Assembly (NCBI RefSeq): GCF_008364765.1
Contig: NZ_VTUY01000003.1
Span: 187,657-251,656 of the forward strand
Direction: 5' to 3'
Length of the DNA: 64,000 nucleotides
DNA from: Bacillus sp. CH30_1T
GTDB taxonomy: Bacteria > Bacillota > Bacilli > Bacillales > Bacillaceae_B
The notes under the pieces are model-generated. The model searched no databases, had not been told where the DNA came from, and saw only the letters and a list, made by a program, of their open reading frames with translations. How positions within the stretch are numbered: position 1 is the first letter of the stretch; each line of letters begins with the position of its first letter. Below are positions 56,026 through 64,000 of the stretch, one piece after another. The translations under genes were made by a program, and so were the position numbers.

Positions 56026-56082
56026 AAAAAGGGGCTGACCCTTTAAGGAACGTTGCGTATCCTTTCGGGTCAACCCCTTTTA
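56026..56082 (+). terminator. Terminator after spx
   Basis: AAAGGGGCTGACCC pairs with GGGTCAACCCCTTT around a 25-nt loop, with T-rich sequence following. Confidence 0.8.
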
Positions 56083-56103
56083 TATTAGTATAAGTATTAA
56101 CAC

Positions 56104-56132
56104 TTGAATTTTCTGCAAATATTCGCTAGAAT
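56104..56132 (+). promoter_or_regulatory. Sigma-A promoter of mecA
   Basis: TTGAAT (56104-56109), 17-bp spacer, TAGAAT (56127-56132). It leaves an mRNA leader near 195 nt with a small hairpin GAGCAAAATTGCTC at about 56272-56285. I see nothing else in the 55977-56335 gap. Confidence 0.7.
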
Positions 56133-56335
56133 GTCAAAAACACGTTAATTAGTGGGATTTGTGAAGAAAAAAATGGGTGTTATTTTTATTCCATTTTCAG
56201 TGTTTATATCATAAAATAGAAGTACAAGGTACAAACTAACCTAAATGTATCTTCTATCTTCACCAGCAATCGAGCAAAATTGCTCAGAGGGTGTAGTCCC
56301 TTCACCAACATCATGCAAGAAGGGAGAGGTGTTAA

Positions 56336-57007
56336 TTGGAAATCGAACGCATTAATGAAAATACGGTCAAGTTCTATATATCTTACGGAGATATAGAGGA
56401 TCGCGGCTTTGACCGCGAGGAGATCTGGTATAATCGTGAAAGAAGTGAAGAACTCTTCTGGGAAATGATGGATGAAGTTCATCAAGAAGAAGATTTCGGA
56501 ATTGAAGGACCGCTATGGATTCAAGTTCAAGCGTTAGATAAAGGGCTTGAAGTACTGGTTACAAGAGCTCAGGTTTCAAAGGATGGTCAGCGATTTGAGT
56601 TGCCAATTCCAGAGGATAAACTCAAGGAACTGCCTGTAGATGAACGGATAGAGGAGCTTCTGGATCAGCATTTCCAAATCAAGCAGGATCAAGATGGAGA
56701 AGCAGAAGTGGCACTGGATTTCACTTTGAAGTTCAATGATTTCGAAGATGCGATTTCTTTATCCCATCGGATGAAAGACATGCCTTTAGATCATTTGGAA
56801 ACCAAGCTGCTTGCATTCGAAAATAAATATTTTATTTACGTTAAATTTTCAGAAGAGCACTTCTCGGAAGAAGATATCGACAATATGTTAAGTATACTAC
56901 TTGAATATGCGGATGAGACACGAATGACGGTTCATCGCCTAGAAGAGTATGGAAAAGTAGTCATTAATGAACATGTTTTCGGGACATTAAGTGAACACTT
57001 TTCTTAA
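56336..57007 (+). CDS. mecA: Adaptor protein MecA
   Basis: 223 residues from a TTG with AGGGAGAGG upstream. It starts MEIERINENTVKFYISYGDIEDRGF, the N-terminal target-binding domain, then a charged linker (about 85-125), and a C-terminal ClpC-binding domain with FNDFEDAISLSHRM and FEHF-like SEEHFSEEDIDNML. MecA delivers ComK and other targets to ClpCP. In B. subtilis mecA lies near spx, as here. Confidence 0.95.
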   Translation: MEIERINENTVKFYISYGDIEDRGFDREEIWYNRERSEELFWEMMDEVHQEEDFGIEGPLWIQVQALDKGLEVLVTRAQVSKDGQRFELPIPEDKLKELPVDERIEELLDQHFQIKQDQDGEAEVALDFTLKFNDFEDAISLSHRMKDMPLDHLETKLLAFENKYFIYVKFSEEHFSEEDIDNMLSILLEYADETRMTVHRLEEYGKVVINEHVFGTLSEHFS

Positions 57008-57009
57008 GG

Positions 57010-57052
57010 ATCATACCGGTTTCATTTAGAAATCGGTATTTTTTTATTTAGC
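57010..57052 (+). terminator. Terminator after mecA
   Basis: ATACCGGTTTC pairs with AAATCGGTAT, loop ATTTAG, followed by T7. Confidence 0.85.
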
Positions 57053-57081
57053 TCATTAAGCCAGTGGAAGGTGTTAGAGGT

Positions 57082-58587
57082 ATGAAAAATACAGTGAGAG
57101 TCCTCTTATTTATTGCTGTTCTTGTGCTAAGTTATATTTTTTATTTTGATCAGTACCTTTCAGGAATGGTCAAATATATTAGTCTGGTTTTTACTTTCTC
57201 TGTAATTGTGATAGGATTTCTTATCTTCTTTGAGAATCGTCACCCCACTCAAACATTAACATGGTTAGTTGTTTTAGGTGCTTTCCCATTCCTTGGTTTT
57301 ATCTTCTATTTATTATTTGGCCGAAATTACCGGAAAGAGAAAATGTATAAGAAGAAGTACATATTGGACAAGGAAACTTATAATAAATTTGAGCCTGGCC
57401 CTAAGGAAATGAACGCTGAAATGTTTGGGTTGTTTCAGGAAAAGCACTTTCAGCTTGCTCAGCGAATAGGAAACAGTGCCATTTCGTTTTCCAGTGAAAC
57501 GAAGCTTTTAACCAATGGTAACGAGACATTCGGGGAAATCCTGAGATGGTTAAAAACTGCCAAACATCACATTCATATGGAATATTATATTGTCCGTCAT
57601 GATGATATTGGAAATCAGATTAAGGATATCCTTATTGAACGAGCCAATAATGGGGTGAAAATTCGCTTCCTTTATGACGCGGTTGGGGCATGGCAATTAT
57701 CAAAGGATTATATTGCTGAATTAAAAGATGCAGGGATTGAAGTGATTCCATTTGGTCCCGTTAAAATTCCTGTTCTCAATAATAAGTTTAACTTCAGAAA
57801 TCATCGCAAGATTATCGTCATTGATGGAAGTATTGGATTTGTTGGGGGACTTAATATTGGCGATGAGTACTTGGGTAAAAATCCACATTTTGGTTTCTGG
57901 AGGGATACCCACCTGCTTGTAAGAGGGGAAGCGGTTCGTACGTTGCAGCTCATCTTTCTTCAAGATTGGTATTATATGACGAATGATGATTTCTTGACTC
58001 CAGGGTATTTAAGCCCTGATCCATTGGAAAATGCAAACGATGGTGGAGTTCAAATGATTGCAGGAGGACCAGATAATGAGTTGAGCGTTTTGAAGAATAT
58101 CTTCTTCTCGATGATCACTTCTGCAAGAAAAAGCGTATGGGTAGCATCACCATATTTCATACCGGATGAAGATATTTTCTCAGCACTTAAAATTGCTGCT
58201 TTAAGTGGTGTGGATGTCAGGCTATTGGTTCCCCATAAGCCTGATAAACGAATTGTATTTCACGCTTCACGATCTTATTTCCCTGATCTTCTCGAAGCAG
58301 GAGCCCGAATCTTTGAATATCAAAAGGGCTTTATGCATAGTAAAATCATCATTGTTGATGAAGAAATGGCATCAATCGGGACATCAAATATGGATATGAG
58401 AAGTTTTCATTTAAATTTTGAAGTCAATGCATTTCTATATAAAACAGAAAGTACCGATTCTCTTGTGAAGGAATATTTACATGATTTAGAGGATGCAGAA
58501 GAACTGCAGCTGGAAGAGTTTCAAAAGAGACATCTTGGCTACCGGTTATTGGAATCCACTTCACGCTTAATGTCACCTCTATTATAA
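57082..58587 (+). CDS. cls: Cardiolipin synthase
   Basis: 501 residues from the ATG at 57082. Two N-terminal transmembrane helices (about 5-25 and 30-55) and two phospholipase D motifs: HRKIIVIDGSIGFVGGLNIGDEY and HSKIIIVDEEMASIGTSN. Both HxKx4D triads are complete. It condenses two phosphatidylglycerols to cardiolipin and glycerol at the membrane. B. subtilis does not have a cls here, but other Bacillaceae place one between mecA and coiA. Confidence 0.93.
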   Translation: MKNTVRVLLFIAVLVLSYIFYFDQYLSGMVKYISLVFTFSVIVIGFLIFFENRHPTQTLTWLVVLGAFPFLGFIFYLLFGRNYRKEKMYKKKYILDKETYNKFEPGPKEMNAEMFGLFQEKHFQLAQRIGNSAISFSSETKLLTNGNETFGEILRWLKTAKHHIHMEYYIVRHDDIGNQIKDILIERANNGVKIRFLYDAVGAWQLSKDYIAELKDAGIEVIPFGPVKIPVLNNKFNFRNHRKIIVIDGSIGFVGGLNIGDEYLGKNPHFGFWRDTHLLVRGEAVRTLQLIFLQDWYYMTNDDFLTPGYLSPDPLENANDGGVQMIAGGPDNELSVLKNIFFSMITSARKSVWVASPYFIPDEDIFSALKIAALSGVDVRLLVPHKPDKRIVFHASRSYFPDLLEAGARIFEYQKGFMHSKIIIVDEEMASIGTSNMDMRSFHLNFEVNAFLYKTESTDSLVKEYLHDLEDAEELQLEEFQKRHLGYRLLESTSRLMSPLL

Positions 58588-58629
58588 GATGAAGCCTTCA
58601 AGTGATTTTTTGCTTGAAGGTTTTTTTTG
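58588..58629 (+). terminator. Terminator after cls
   Basis: CCTTCAAG pairs with CTTGAAGG around TGATTTTTTG, followed by T8. Confidence 0.85.
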
Positions 58630-58676
58630 AAGGATTTTCACGATTTTTGGCGAATAATTGTTGAAGGAGGTGTTCT

Positions 58677-59873
58677 ATGTTAACAGCTTTATTTCAAGAG
58701 AAAGTGTTTTCTACTATCCACTACACAAGAGAGGAATTAAAGAAACTGCGAAGTAAGCGTCCTATATTTCTCTGTCCTCATTGTTCATCCGAATTGAACC
58801 TGCGCATCGGAAACCAAAACGTTCCACATTTTGCTCATTATTCACAGTTCCATTGTGAGATCGGAAAGCAGCATGAGTCATCGCGACATCTGCTTAGTAA
58901 GCAACTGCTATATGAAAGATTAAGAGAGCTTTATACGGAGGTAAAGGTTGAATATTTTGTAAAAGAGCTTCAGCAAATCGCAGATGTTTATGTAAAAACA
59001 AAATCGGAAAAAATTGCCATTGAGATTCAATGTTCTTCCATTCCTATTCCCGACATTCTTTCTAGAACTGGAGGATATCACAGTCAAAACATCACTCCGT
59101 TTTGGATACTTACCCAACCGGTGACAGTAAAGCAAAAGGGCTTGCTGCATTTACCGTCATTTCAGCAAGCCTTTATCAGATATTCACCCCATGTACACCA
59201 TTTTCTTCTCCATTTTACTCCTGAAGATAGAAGTCTTACATTATTTACTCATCTCATACCTGTTTCAGTCTCAGCTTTTATTAGTGCAGCACCTGTCAGG
59301 ATCCCTATCGAGCAATTCACTCTTCCTTTGTCCATCCAACATTCTACAATGAATCACCCGTATTTATTAAAAAACTGGAATCAATTCCGAATGAAGTGGA
59401 TCTATAACAAACTTCATTACAATAAAGCGAAAAACGATTTATTTCTAAGGGAAGTGTATAGAGATGGGGATACATTTTTATATTTACCTTTGTTTGTTGG
59501 AATGCCTGTTTTCCCTCATGGGATTCATTTTAAGAATCATGCGATCGAGTGGCAATACTATTTATGGAAGGATTGCATGAAAAAGGATCGATTTATTTCA
59601 GAGGAAAAAGTAGCTGGGGTGATAAAAAGAAGGATGGATAGAGGATATTTAGAATTCCGTTCGTTTCCTTTTGTATCGAGGGATCATCTGCTAAAGGACT
59701 TAGTAAAGAGTTATTTGGCTCTCTTGGAGGATATGCAGGTGGTAAGAAGGATGGAGGATGGACACTATCAGCTCATACAGACGTGGAATTGTCCAGACAA
59801 CTTTCCAGGTTTCGAACAGCATCAGAATGAGTTTTTTCCTAAATGGAAGCATATATTAAAAAAGATCCAATAA
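58677..59873 (+). CDS. coiA: Competence protein CoiA
   Basis: 398 residues. N-terminal zinc-ribbon-like CPHCSSEL (about 33-40), then HFAHY, then a PD-(D/E)xK-like nuclease core with ADVYVKTKSEKIAIEIQCSS, where D and ExQ fill catalytic positions. It is the CoiA/YjbF family; in streptococci CoiA acts in recombination of incoming single strands. GAAGGAGG lies 8 nt before the ATG. It precedes pepF by 85 bp, as in B. subtilis. Confidence 0.92.
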   Translation: MLTALFQEKVFSTIHYTREELKKLRSKRPIFLCPHCSSELNLRIGNQNVPHFAHYSQFHCEIGKQHESSRHLLSKQLLYERLRELYTEVKVEYFVKELQQIADVYVKTKSEKIAIEIQCSSIPIPDILSRTGGYHSQNITPFWILTQPVTVKQKGLLHLPSFQQAFIRYSPHVHHFLLHFTPEDRSLTLFTHLIPVSVSAFISAAPVRIPIEQFTLPLSIQHSTMNHPYLLKNWNQFRMKWIYNKLHYNKAKNDLFLREVYRDGDTFLYLPLFVGMPVFPHGIHFKNHAIEWQYYLWKDCMKKDRFISEEKVAGVIKRRMDRGYLEFRSFPFVSRDHLLKDLVKSYLALLEDMQVVRRMEDGHYQLIQTWNCPDNFPGFEQHQNEFFPKWKHILKKIQ

Positions 59874-59958
59874 AGATTGTTTAGTTGCAGGAAAATCTTA
59901 GATAAGAGAGAATGTAACTATAAGGAATTTTCTGTAGATTTCAGAATGGAGGATGAAT

Positions 59959-61782
59959 ATGTCAAAAGATACAGCTGCGAAAAGTCTGCCTGGCAGGAAA
60001 GAGGTAGAGGAGAAGCTAACATGGAGATTAGAAGATATATTTGAAAGTGATGAAGCATGGGAAAAAGAATACAAAGAAATTAAAGAGTTAACAGGCAAAG
60101 CTGACGAGTTTAAAGGAACTTTAGGTGAGAGTGCAGAACAGCTTTATAAAGCATTTGCCTTCCAGGATGAAATTATGGAACGTATGGGCAGGGTATATAC
60201 ATATTCTCATATGCGCTATGACCAGGACACAACCAATTCATACTATCAAGGACTAGATGACCGTGCCAAAAGTCTTTATACTCAGTTAGGGAGTAAATTT
60301 GCCTACTTAGTGCCTGAAGTGCTTTCGATTGAGGAAAGTAAGCTTCAAGGATTTCTTGACGAAAAAGAAGAGCTGAAGAAATATAAGCATGCTTTAGAAG
60401 AAATTAATCTCCAGCGTCCACATGTTCTTTCAGCGGAGGAAGAAGCATTACTTGCTCAAGCTTCCGAAGTGTTCAGTGCGGCGAGTAACACGTTTGGTAT
60501 GCTGAACAATGCAGATTTGGAGTTTCCGAGCATTAAAGATGAAAACGGGGAAGAGGTAGACATCACACATGGCCGTTTCATTCGTTTCCTGGAGAGCAGT
60601 GATCGACGCGTGCGGGAAGAAGCTTTTAAAAAAGTGTATGAAACATATGACAAATTCGAAAATACGTTTGCCTCTACATTAAGTGGAGCAGTGAAGAAAG
60701 ATAATTTCGTCGCAAACGTTAGAAATTACGATTCAGCAAGACATGCGGCATTATCAAATAATAATATTCCTGAACAGGTGTATGATAACCTGGTTGATAC
60801 TGTCAATAAGAACCTTCATTTGCTGCAGCGCTATGTAAAGCTTCGTAAGAAAGTATTAGGCTTGGATGAAGTTCATATGTATGACTTATATACACCGTTA
60901 GTGAAGGAAGTCAAGATGGACATCAGCTATGATGACGCACAGAACATGATCCTGGACGGCTTAAAGCCTTTAGGAGAAGAATATGCCAATGTCCTTAAAG
61001 AAGGCTTTGATAACCGTTGGGTGGATGTTGTCGAGAACAAAGGAAAAAGAAGTGGTGCATACTCTTCAGGAGCATATGGTACCAACCCTTATATCCTCAT
61101 GAACTGGCAGGATAATGTGAATAATCTATTTACTCTCGCACATGAGTTCGGGCATAGTGTTCACAGCTATTATACGCGCAGTGCTCAGCCGTACACGTAT
61201 GGGCATTACTCCATCTTTGTTGCCGAGGTGGCTTCTACGTGTAATGAAGCTTTATTGAATGATTATCTATTAAACACAATTGATGACGAGAAAAAACGTC
61301 TGTACCTATTAAATCATTACCTGGAAGGATTCAGAGGAACCGTTTTCCGTCAAACTATGTTTGCAGAGTTTGAACACCTCATTCATAAAAAAGCCCAAGA
61401 AGGAGAAGCACTTACTTCTGAATTCTTAACGAAAGAATATTATGAATTGAATAAGAAGTATTTCGGAGAAGACATCTCCATTGATGAAGAGATTGGATTG
61501 GAATGGGCTCGAATTCCTCACTTCTACTACAATTACTATGTTTATCAATATGCAACCGGCTTCTCGGCTGCGACCGCACTCAGTCAGCAAATCCTTGAAG
61601 AAGGAGGGCCGGCAGTTGAACGCTACATCGATTTCCTGAAAGCGGGCAGCTCTGATTATCCGATCGAAGTACTGAAAAAAGCAGGAGTGGATATGACAAC
61701 CTCCAAGCCGGTAGAAGACGCATGCAAAGTCTTTGAAGAAAAGTTGAATGAAATGGAAGAACTTCTTGAAAAATTACAGTAA
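59959..61782 (+). CDS. pepF: Oligoendopeptidase F
   Basis: 607 residues from the ATG at 59959 (GGAGG 7 nt upstream; ATG at 59953 is too close). M3 metallopeptidase: an all-helical N-terminal domain and the zinc motif HEFGH in FTLAHEFGHSVHSYY, with the third ligand Glu in FVAEVASTCNEAL. It cuts peptides of about 7-17 residues in the cytoplasm. It would process peptides brought in by Opp. A terminator follows. Confidence 0.96.
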   Translation: MSKDTAAKSLPGRKEVEEKLTWRLEDIFESDEAWEKEYKEIKELTGKADEFKGTLGESAEQLYKAFAFQDEIMERMGRVYTYSHMRYDQDTTNSYYQGLDDRAKSLYTQLGSKFAYLVPEVLSIEESKLQGFLDEKEELKKYKHALEEINLQRPHVLSAEEEALLAQASEVFSAASNTFGMLNNADLEFPSIKDENGEEVDITHGRFIRFLESSDRRVREEAFKKVYETYDKFENTFASTLSGAVKKDNFVANVRNYDSARHAALSNNNIPEQVYDNLVDTVNKNLHLLQRYVKLRKKVLGLDEVHMYDLYTPLVKEVKMDISYDDAQNMILDGLKPLGEEYANVLKEGFDNRWVDVVENKGKRSGAYSSGAYGTNPYILMNWQDNVNNLFTLAHEFGHSVHSYYTRSAQPYTYGHYSIFVAEVASTCNEALLNDYLLNTIDDEKKRLYLLNHYLEGFRGTVFRQTMFAEFEHLIHKKAQEGEALTSEFLTKEYYELNKKYFGEDISIDEEIGLEWARIPHFYYNYYVYQYATGFSAATALSQQILEEGGPAVERYIDFLKAGSSDYPIEVLKKAGVDMTTSKPVEDACKVFEEKLNEMEELLEKLQ

Positions 61783-61814
61783 ATAGAGATCAGGACCTAA
61801 TGGTTTTTAAAAAA

Positions 61815-61861
61815 AATCTCCCCATAGAAAGGAAAATATTCTAAGGGGAGATTATTTTTTT
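61815..61861. terminator. Terminator after pepF
   Basis: AATCTCCCC pairs with GGGGAGATT, with an A-rich 5' flank and T8 after, so both strands can use it. Confidence 0.85.
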
Positions 61862-61890
61862 TGGGGGTTTTTCCAAAGAAGTTCCGTCCC

Positions 61891-62079
61891 TCATTTCATT
61901 GATTTGAATCCTTTGAAGCGGTTGCGGTTTCCAAGGGATTGGAAGAAGAGCAGGAGTGAGAGAAAGAGGATCGGGGATGTTATATAGATCGGAACAAGGC
62001 GCATGAGTCCGAGGATGTTTATGAAGAAGCTGATCAGGATTAACAGCAGGAGGATTCCGTATTTTATTTTTAGTGCCAT
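61891..62079 (-). CDS. Small membrane protein, unrecognised
   Basis: 62 residues with two hydrophobic helices (about 5-27 and 30-49) and a basic tail NRNRFKGFKSMK. CGGGAGGGAA lies upstream of the ATG. It is between pepF and roxS on the opposite strand. I do not recognise a family. Confidence 0.68.
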   Translation of the reverse strand: MALKIKYGILLLLILISFFINILGLMRLVPIYITSPILFLSLLLFFQSLGNRNRFKGFKSMK

Positions 62080-62160
62080 ATCATTTCCCTCCCGTGATAA
62101 GTTGTCTTATAGACATTTATATGAAGGAGGGGAAGAGAACATGAATGGTTTTTGACAATA

Positions 62161-62213
62161 TTGTGAAATACCATACAAACAACTTGCCAATACAAGTGGA
62201 TGCGTGATATATT
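62161..62213 (+). promoter_or_regulatory. roxS promoter with Rex-like box
   Basis: TTGTGAAATACCATACAA (62161-62178) has a perfect left half of the Rex site TTGTGAAN4TTCACAA and a weaker right half. A -35 TTGCCA (62184-62189) and -10 TATATT (62208-62213) with an 18-bp spacer follow. A stronger TTGACA (62152-62157) with TACAAA 16 bp later is an alternative start. Rex and ResD control of roxS is known in B. subtilis. Confidence 0.65.
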
Positions 62214-62219
62214 ATCAGT

Positions 62220-62329
62220 GTGAAGTTGATCACAAGCAAACATATACCCCTTTGTTTGACCGTGAAAAATTTCTCCCATCCCCTTTGTTCGTATTGAAAA
62301 ACCGATGTTGGAAACAACATCGGTTTTTC
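62220..62329 (+). ncRNA. roxS: Small regulatory RNA RoxS (RsaE)
   Basis: The conserved RsaE/RoxS core is present: TACCCCTTTGTTTGACC (62246-62262) and TTTCTCCCATCCCCTTTGTT (62270-62289), two C-rich single-stranded regions that pair with Shine-Dalgarno sequences. The terminator AAAACCGATGTTG with CAACATCGGTTTT ends near 62328. Length is about 110 nt, near the 115 nt in B. subtilis. RoxS represses TCA-cycle and NADH-generating enzymes when NADH or NO is high. It lies between pepF and spxH. Confidence 0.92.
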
Positions 62330-62363
62330 TTGTTTATAGGCTTATTTTAATATATTGAAATAA

Positions 62364-63230
62364 TTAATCGCTTATATATTTCCAGAAAGTTCCGTGCTTT
62401 GCAGGGAGCCTCTTTACTTTTTGCTGAAGTGTCCATTTCTTCATTTGCTTTTCTACTTCTTCAATGGATAAATCATAGACAACGGCTATTTCCTTCGATG
62501 CCACTACACGATAATATTTCATGAATACTTCCAGTGGAGGCAATGGTTGCTTTTCAGGCTTCTCCCCAAGCATTTCTTCAATAATATGAACATATACCTC
62601 GTAGGAATACAATCCCGTGATCTTTAAGCCTTCATCTTCAATATTTTCATTAAAGAAGACCAATGTAGGAATTTCTTCTACTTCCATCTCAGATGTGATC
62701 TTTACATCACACTGAAATGCTTTGGACGCAGATGATGAATTGATATCGTTCATAAATTCACTCAAATCGAGCTTGGCGGCTTGAGCACACTCCTTGAGTA
62801 CCTCGATATTGGAAATGTCCTGTTTCTGTAAGAATAATCTTTCCTGTAAAAATCTTAGAAAACGGATACCCGAATGCTTTCCTTGAAGCTCGGCAGCTTT
62901 AATGGCGAATGAAGCAAGATAAGGTGAATCAATTGGATTATCTATCCATAAGCTTCCGTCACATGACATTCCCGAACGGCTGGCTGTTTTATCCCATTGT
63001 TGTGCTAAATCTTCCTGCTTACGTTTGGTCGCTATGTTTAAAGATGCAAGCTGGCCGCTCAAAATATAACGAATACGAAAGTATTGTCCGTATTCAATGT
63101 GCAATTTCTTTAAGATTGGTTCAAGCGCCCAGCATTCCGGGCAAAGAGGGTCAACAAACATATATATTTCCAGAGGTTTCTTATCGTTTCCACACCCTTT
63201 AAGGTGATGCCAGCTATTTGTTCTAGTCAA
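62364..63230 (-). CDS. spxH: ClpXP adaptor SpxH (YjbH)
   Basis: 288 residues from a TTG with AAAGGG 8 nt upstream. The thioredoxin-like fold (DsbA-type) has CPEC at residues 30-33 in MFVDPLCPECWALEP, and an N-terminal His/Cys-rich WHHLKGCG that fits the zinc-binding start of YjbH. It binds Spx and passes it to ClpXP; oxidative stress inactivates it. It overlaps yjbI by 8 bp, so the two are translationally coupled. Confidence 0.95.
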   Translation of the reverse strand: MTRTNSWHHLKGCGNDKKPLEIYMFVDPLCPECWALEPILKKLHIEYGQYFRIRYILSGQLASLNIATKRKQEDLAQQWDKTASRSGMSCDGSLWIDNPIDSPYLASFAIKAAELQGKHSGIRFLRFLQERLFLQKQDISNIEVLKECAQAAKLDLSEFMNDINSSSASKAFQCDVKITSEMEVEEIPTLVFFNENIEDEGLKITGLYSYEVYVHIIEEMLGEKPEKQPLPPLEVFMKYYRVVASKEIAVVYDLSIEEVEKQMKKWTLQQKVKRLPAKHGTFWKYISD

Positions 63231-63624
63231 TGGTATTACCCTTTGGTGTTTCTGTATTCACCATATGATGGGCGGTTAATACGAGTCTGTGAAAAAAGTC
63301 ATCTCTTACTGGACCCTCTAGATTGACTTCATCCATTGCCTCATGCATACAGCTTAACCAAGCCTTTGCCCGATCCTCCGTAATGGGAAATGGCAGATGC
63401 CTTGCGCGCAGCATGGGGTGACCATGCTCCTCTGTATAAAGCGCAGGACCACCTAAATATTGAGTTAGAAATTGTTTTTGTTTGCGAGCTGTCTCGGTTA
63501 AATCATCAGGAAATATTGGTGCTAACTCGGGATGATTCGCTACTTTATTATAAAAAGCTTCAACGAGCATGGAGAGTTTCTTTTCGCCGATAAGATTATA
63601 AGGCATGTGTGGTTTCTCGACCAT
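63223..63624 (-). CDS. yjbI: Truncated haemoglobin YjbI (trHbO)
   Basis: 133 residues with group II truncated globin features: PYNLIG at the start, FYNKVANHPELAPIFPDD, a TQYLGGPALYTEEHGHPMLRARHLPF segment with the proximal His in the F region, and a W in the G helix (KAWLSCMHEAM). It binds oxygen or peroxide and NO. B. subtilis has the same yjbI-yjbH order. AAAAGGAG lies upstream of the ATG. Confidence 0.95.
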   Translation of the reverse strand: MVEKPHMPYNLIGEKKLSMLVEAFYNKVANHPELAPIFPDDLTETARKQKQFLTQYLGGPALYTEEHGHPMLRARHLPFPITEDRAKAWLSCMHEAMDEVNLEGPVRDDFFHRLVLTAHHMVNTETPKGNTID

Positions 63625-63854
63625 AAGAATGACTCCTTTTTACTTAGATTGTATGTTTATTCTAGCAAGCATTTATTTATATCTCAAACAAATCGCCTTA
63701 CATCAACCATTATTCCTAAATTAGTGTAGCCTTTTTTCTGATGTCTATCCTGATTTCAGGAACTTGTGGGGGATGGTGGAGATGGATTTAAGAGGAGGTA
63801 GTGCTATCAGACTATAGTTTTGTCTTAAGTTTTAATAGGAAAATACATAAGAAA

Positions 63855-63882
63855 AGGCTGACCAGGAAGTTGTAGTCAGCCT
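63855..63882 (-). terminator. Terminator after the lytic transglycosylase gene
   Basis: Minus strand AGGCTGAC pairs with GTCAGCCT, followed by TTTTC. The rest of 63625-63892 shows only the yjbI upstream region, with no gene that I can support. Confidence 0.8.
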
Positions 63883-63892
63883 GTATGAGGGG

Positions 63893-64000
63893 TCATGCAA
63901 AATAGTGGTCGGTCACTTTTTTTACATAAGCAGTGGTTTCTTTAAACGGTGGGATGCCGTTGTATTTATCAACATTTCCGGGACCTGCGTTATAGGCTGC
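63893..64000 (-). CDS. yjbJ: Lytic transglycosylase, 3' end only (YjbJ-like)
   Basis: The last 35 codons run off the window edge. [13 protein letters not shown] matches the conserved C-terminal AYNAGPGNV motif of SLT/GH23 lytic transglycosylases, and the rest [14 protein letters not shown] is the usual YVxKV end. Such enzymes cut peptidoglycan between MurNAc and GlcNAc. Location after yjbI agrees with B. subtilis yjbJ. Signal and catalytic Glu lie outside. Confidence 0.88.
   Translation of the reverse strand, partial: AAYNAGPGNVDKYNGIPPFKETTAYVKKVTDHYFA

Noticed and set aside
62070-62320. Open frames on the minus strand opposite roxS
   Set aside because: They have no ribosome site, cross the roxS terminator, and are antisense to a conserved sRNA.

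Overview
The window looks like chromosomal DNA of a spore-forming member of the Bacillaceae (Bacillus sensu lato; the species cannot be fixed from sequence alone). The evidence is low-to-moderate GC, strong AGGAGG ribosome binding sites with frequent TTG/GTG starts, a complete gerPABCDEF spore-coat operon with sigma-K promoters, and gene order close to the B. subtilis addA-gerP-yis, yit and yjz-yja-yjb regions. I found no rRNA, tRNA, CRISPR, prophage or insertion sequence.

Layout. 1-3203: 3' part of addA. 3299-3599: hlpB (HNH protein) with a frameshift in an A7 tract; sbcDC is not between addA and hlpB. 3642-5646: gerPF-gerPA on the minus strand with two sigma-K promoters. 5778-10956: DUF418 membrane protein, yisK, yisL, yisN-like and asnO. 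11151-12942: glnK-amtB under two perfect TnrA boxes. 13253-14608: MATE exporter. 14722-23090: a maltodextrin cluster with a divergent cytoplasmic neopullulanase, a MalEFG-type importer without its own ATPase, a secreted membrane-anchored alpha-amylase and a LacI-type regulator. 23157-26547: stress-type dehydrogenase with a sigma-B-like promoter, CoA-disulfide reductase, a YajQ-family protein and a 43-residue protein. 26605-31961: the yitS-yitT-BsuPI/Gmad2-yitU-yitV-yitW block.

32148-40367: Fnr with its C-terminal cysteine cluster, uppP, yjzC, an unassigned branched RNA ending in a terminator, clpB under a CtsR operator, yjzD, yjaU, yjaV, med, comZ and a YjzB-position small protein. 40565-44859: fabHA-fabF behind a FapR-like box, the zinc protease YjaZ, a small membrane protein and yjbA. 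44988-46283: trpS with a Trp T-box leader. 47206-53010: oppABCDF behind a CodY box. 53252-64000: a secreted DUF4015 hydrolase, yjbC, spx with a sigma-B-like promoter, mecA, cls, coiA, pepF, a small membrane protein, the sRNA gene roxS, spxH, yjbI and the 3' end of a lytic transglycosylase.

Three themes link the genes. Nutrient sensing: TnrA, CodY, LacI/MalR and T-box sites sit at the ammonium, peptide, maltodextrin and tryptophan genes. Proteolytic stress and competence control: clpB, spx, spxH, mecA, comZ, med and coiA lie within about 30 kb. Redox and anaerobic control: Fnr, RoxS with a Rex-like box, Spx/SpxH and truncated haemoglobin. Most of the window is conserved core; the less ordinary items are the hlpB frameshift, the branched RNA at 34111-34192, the hairpin repeat at 31964-32088, the secreted BsuPI/Gmad2 protein and the anchored amylase.
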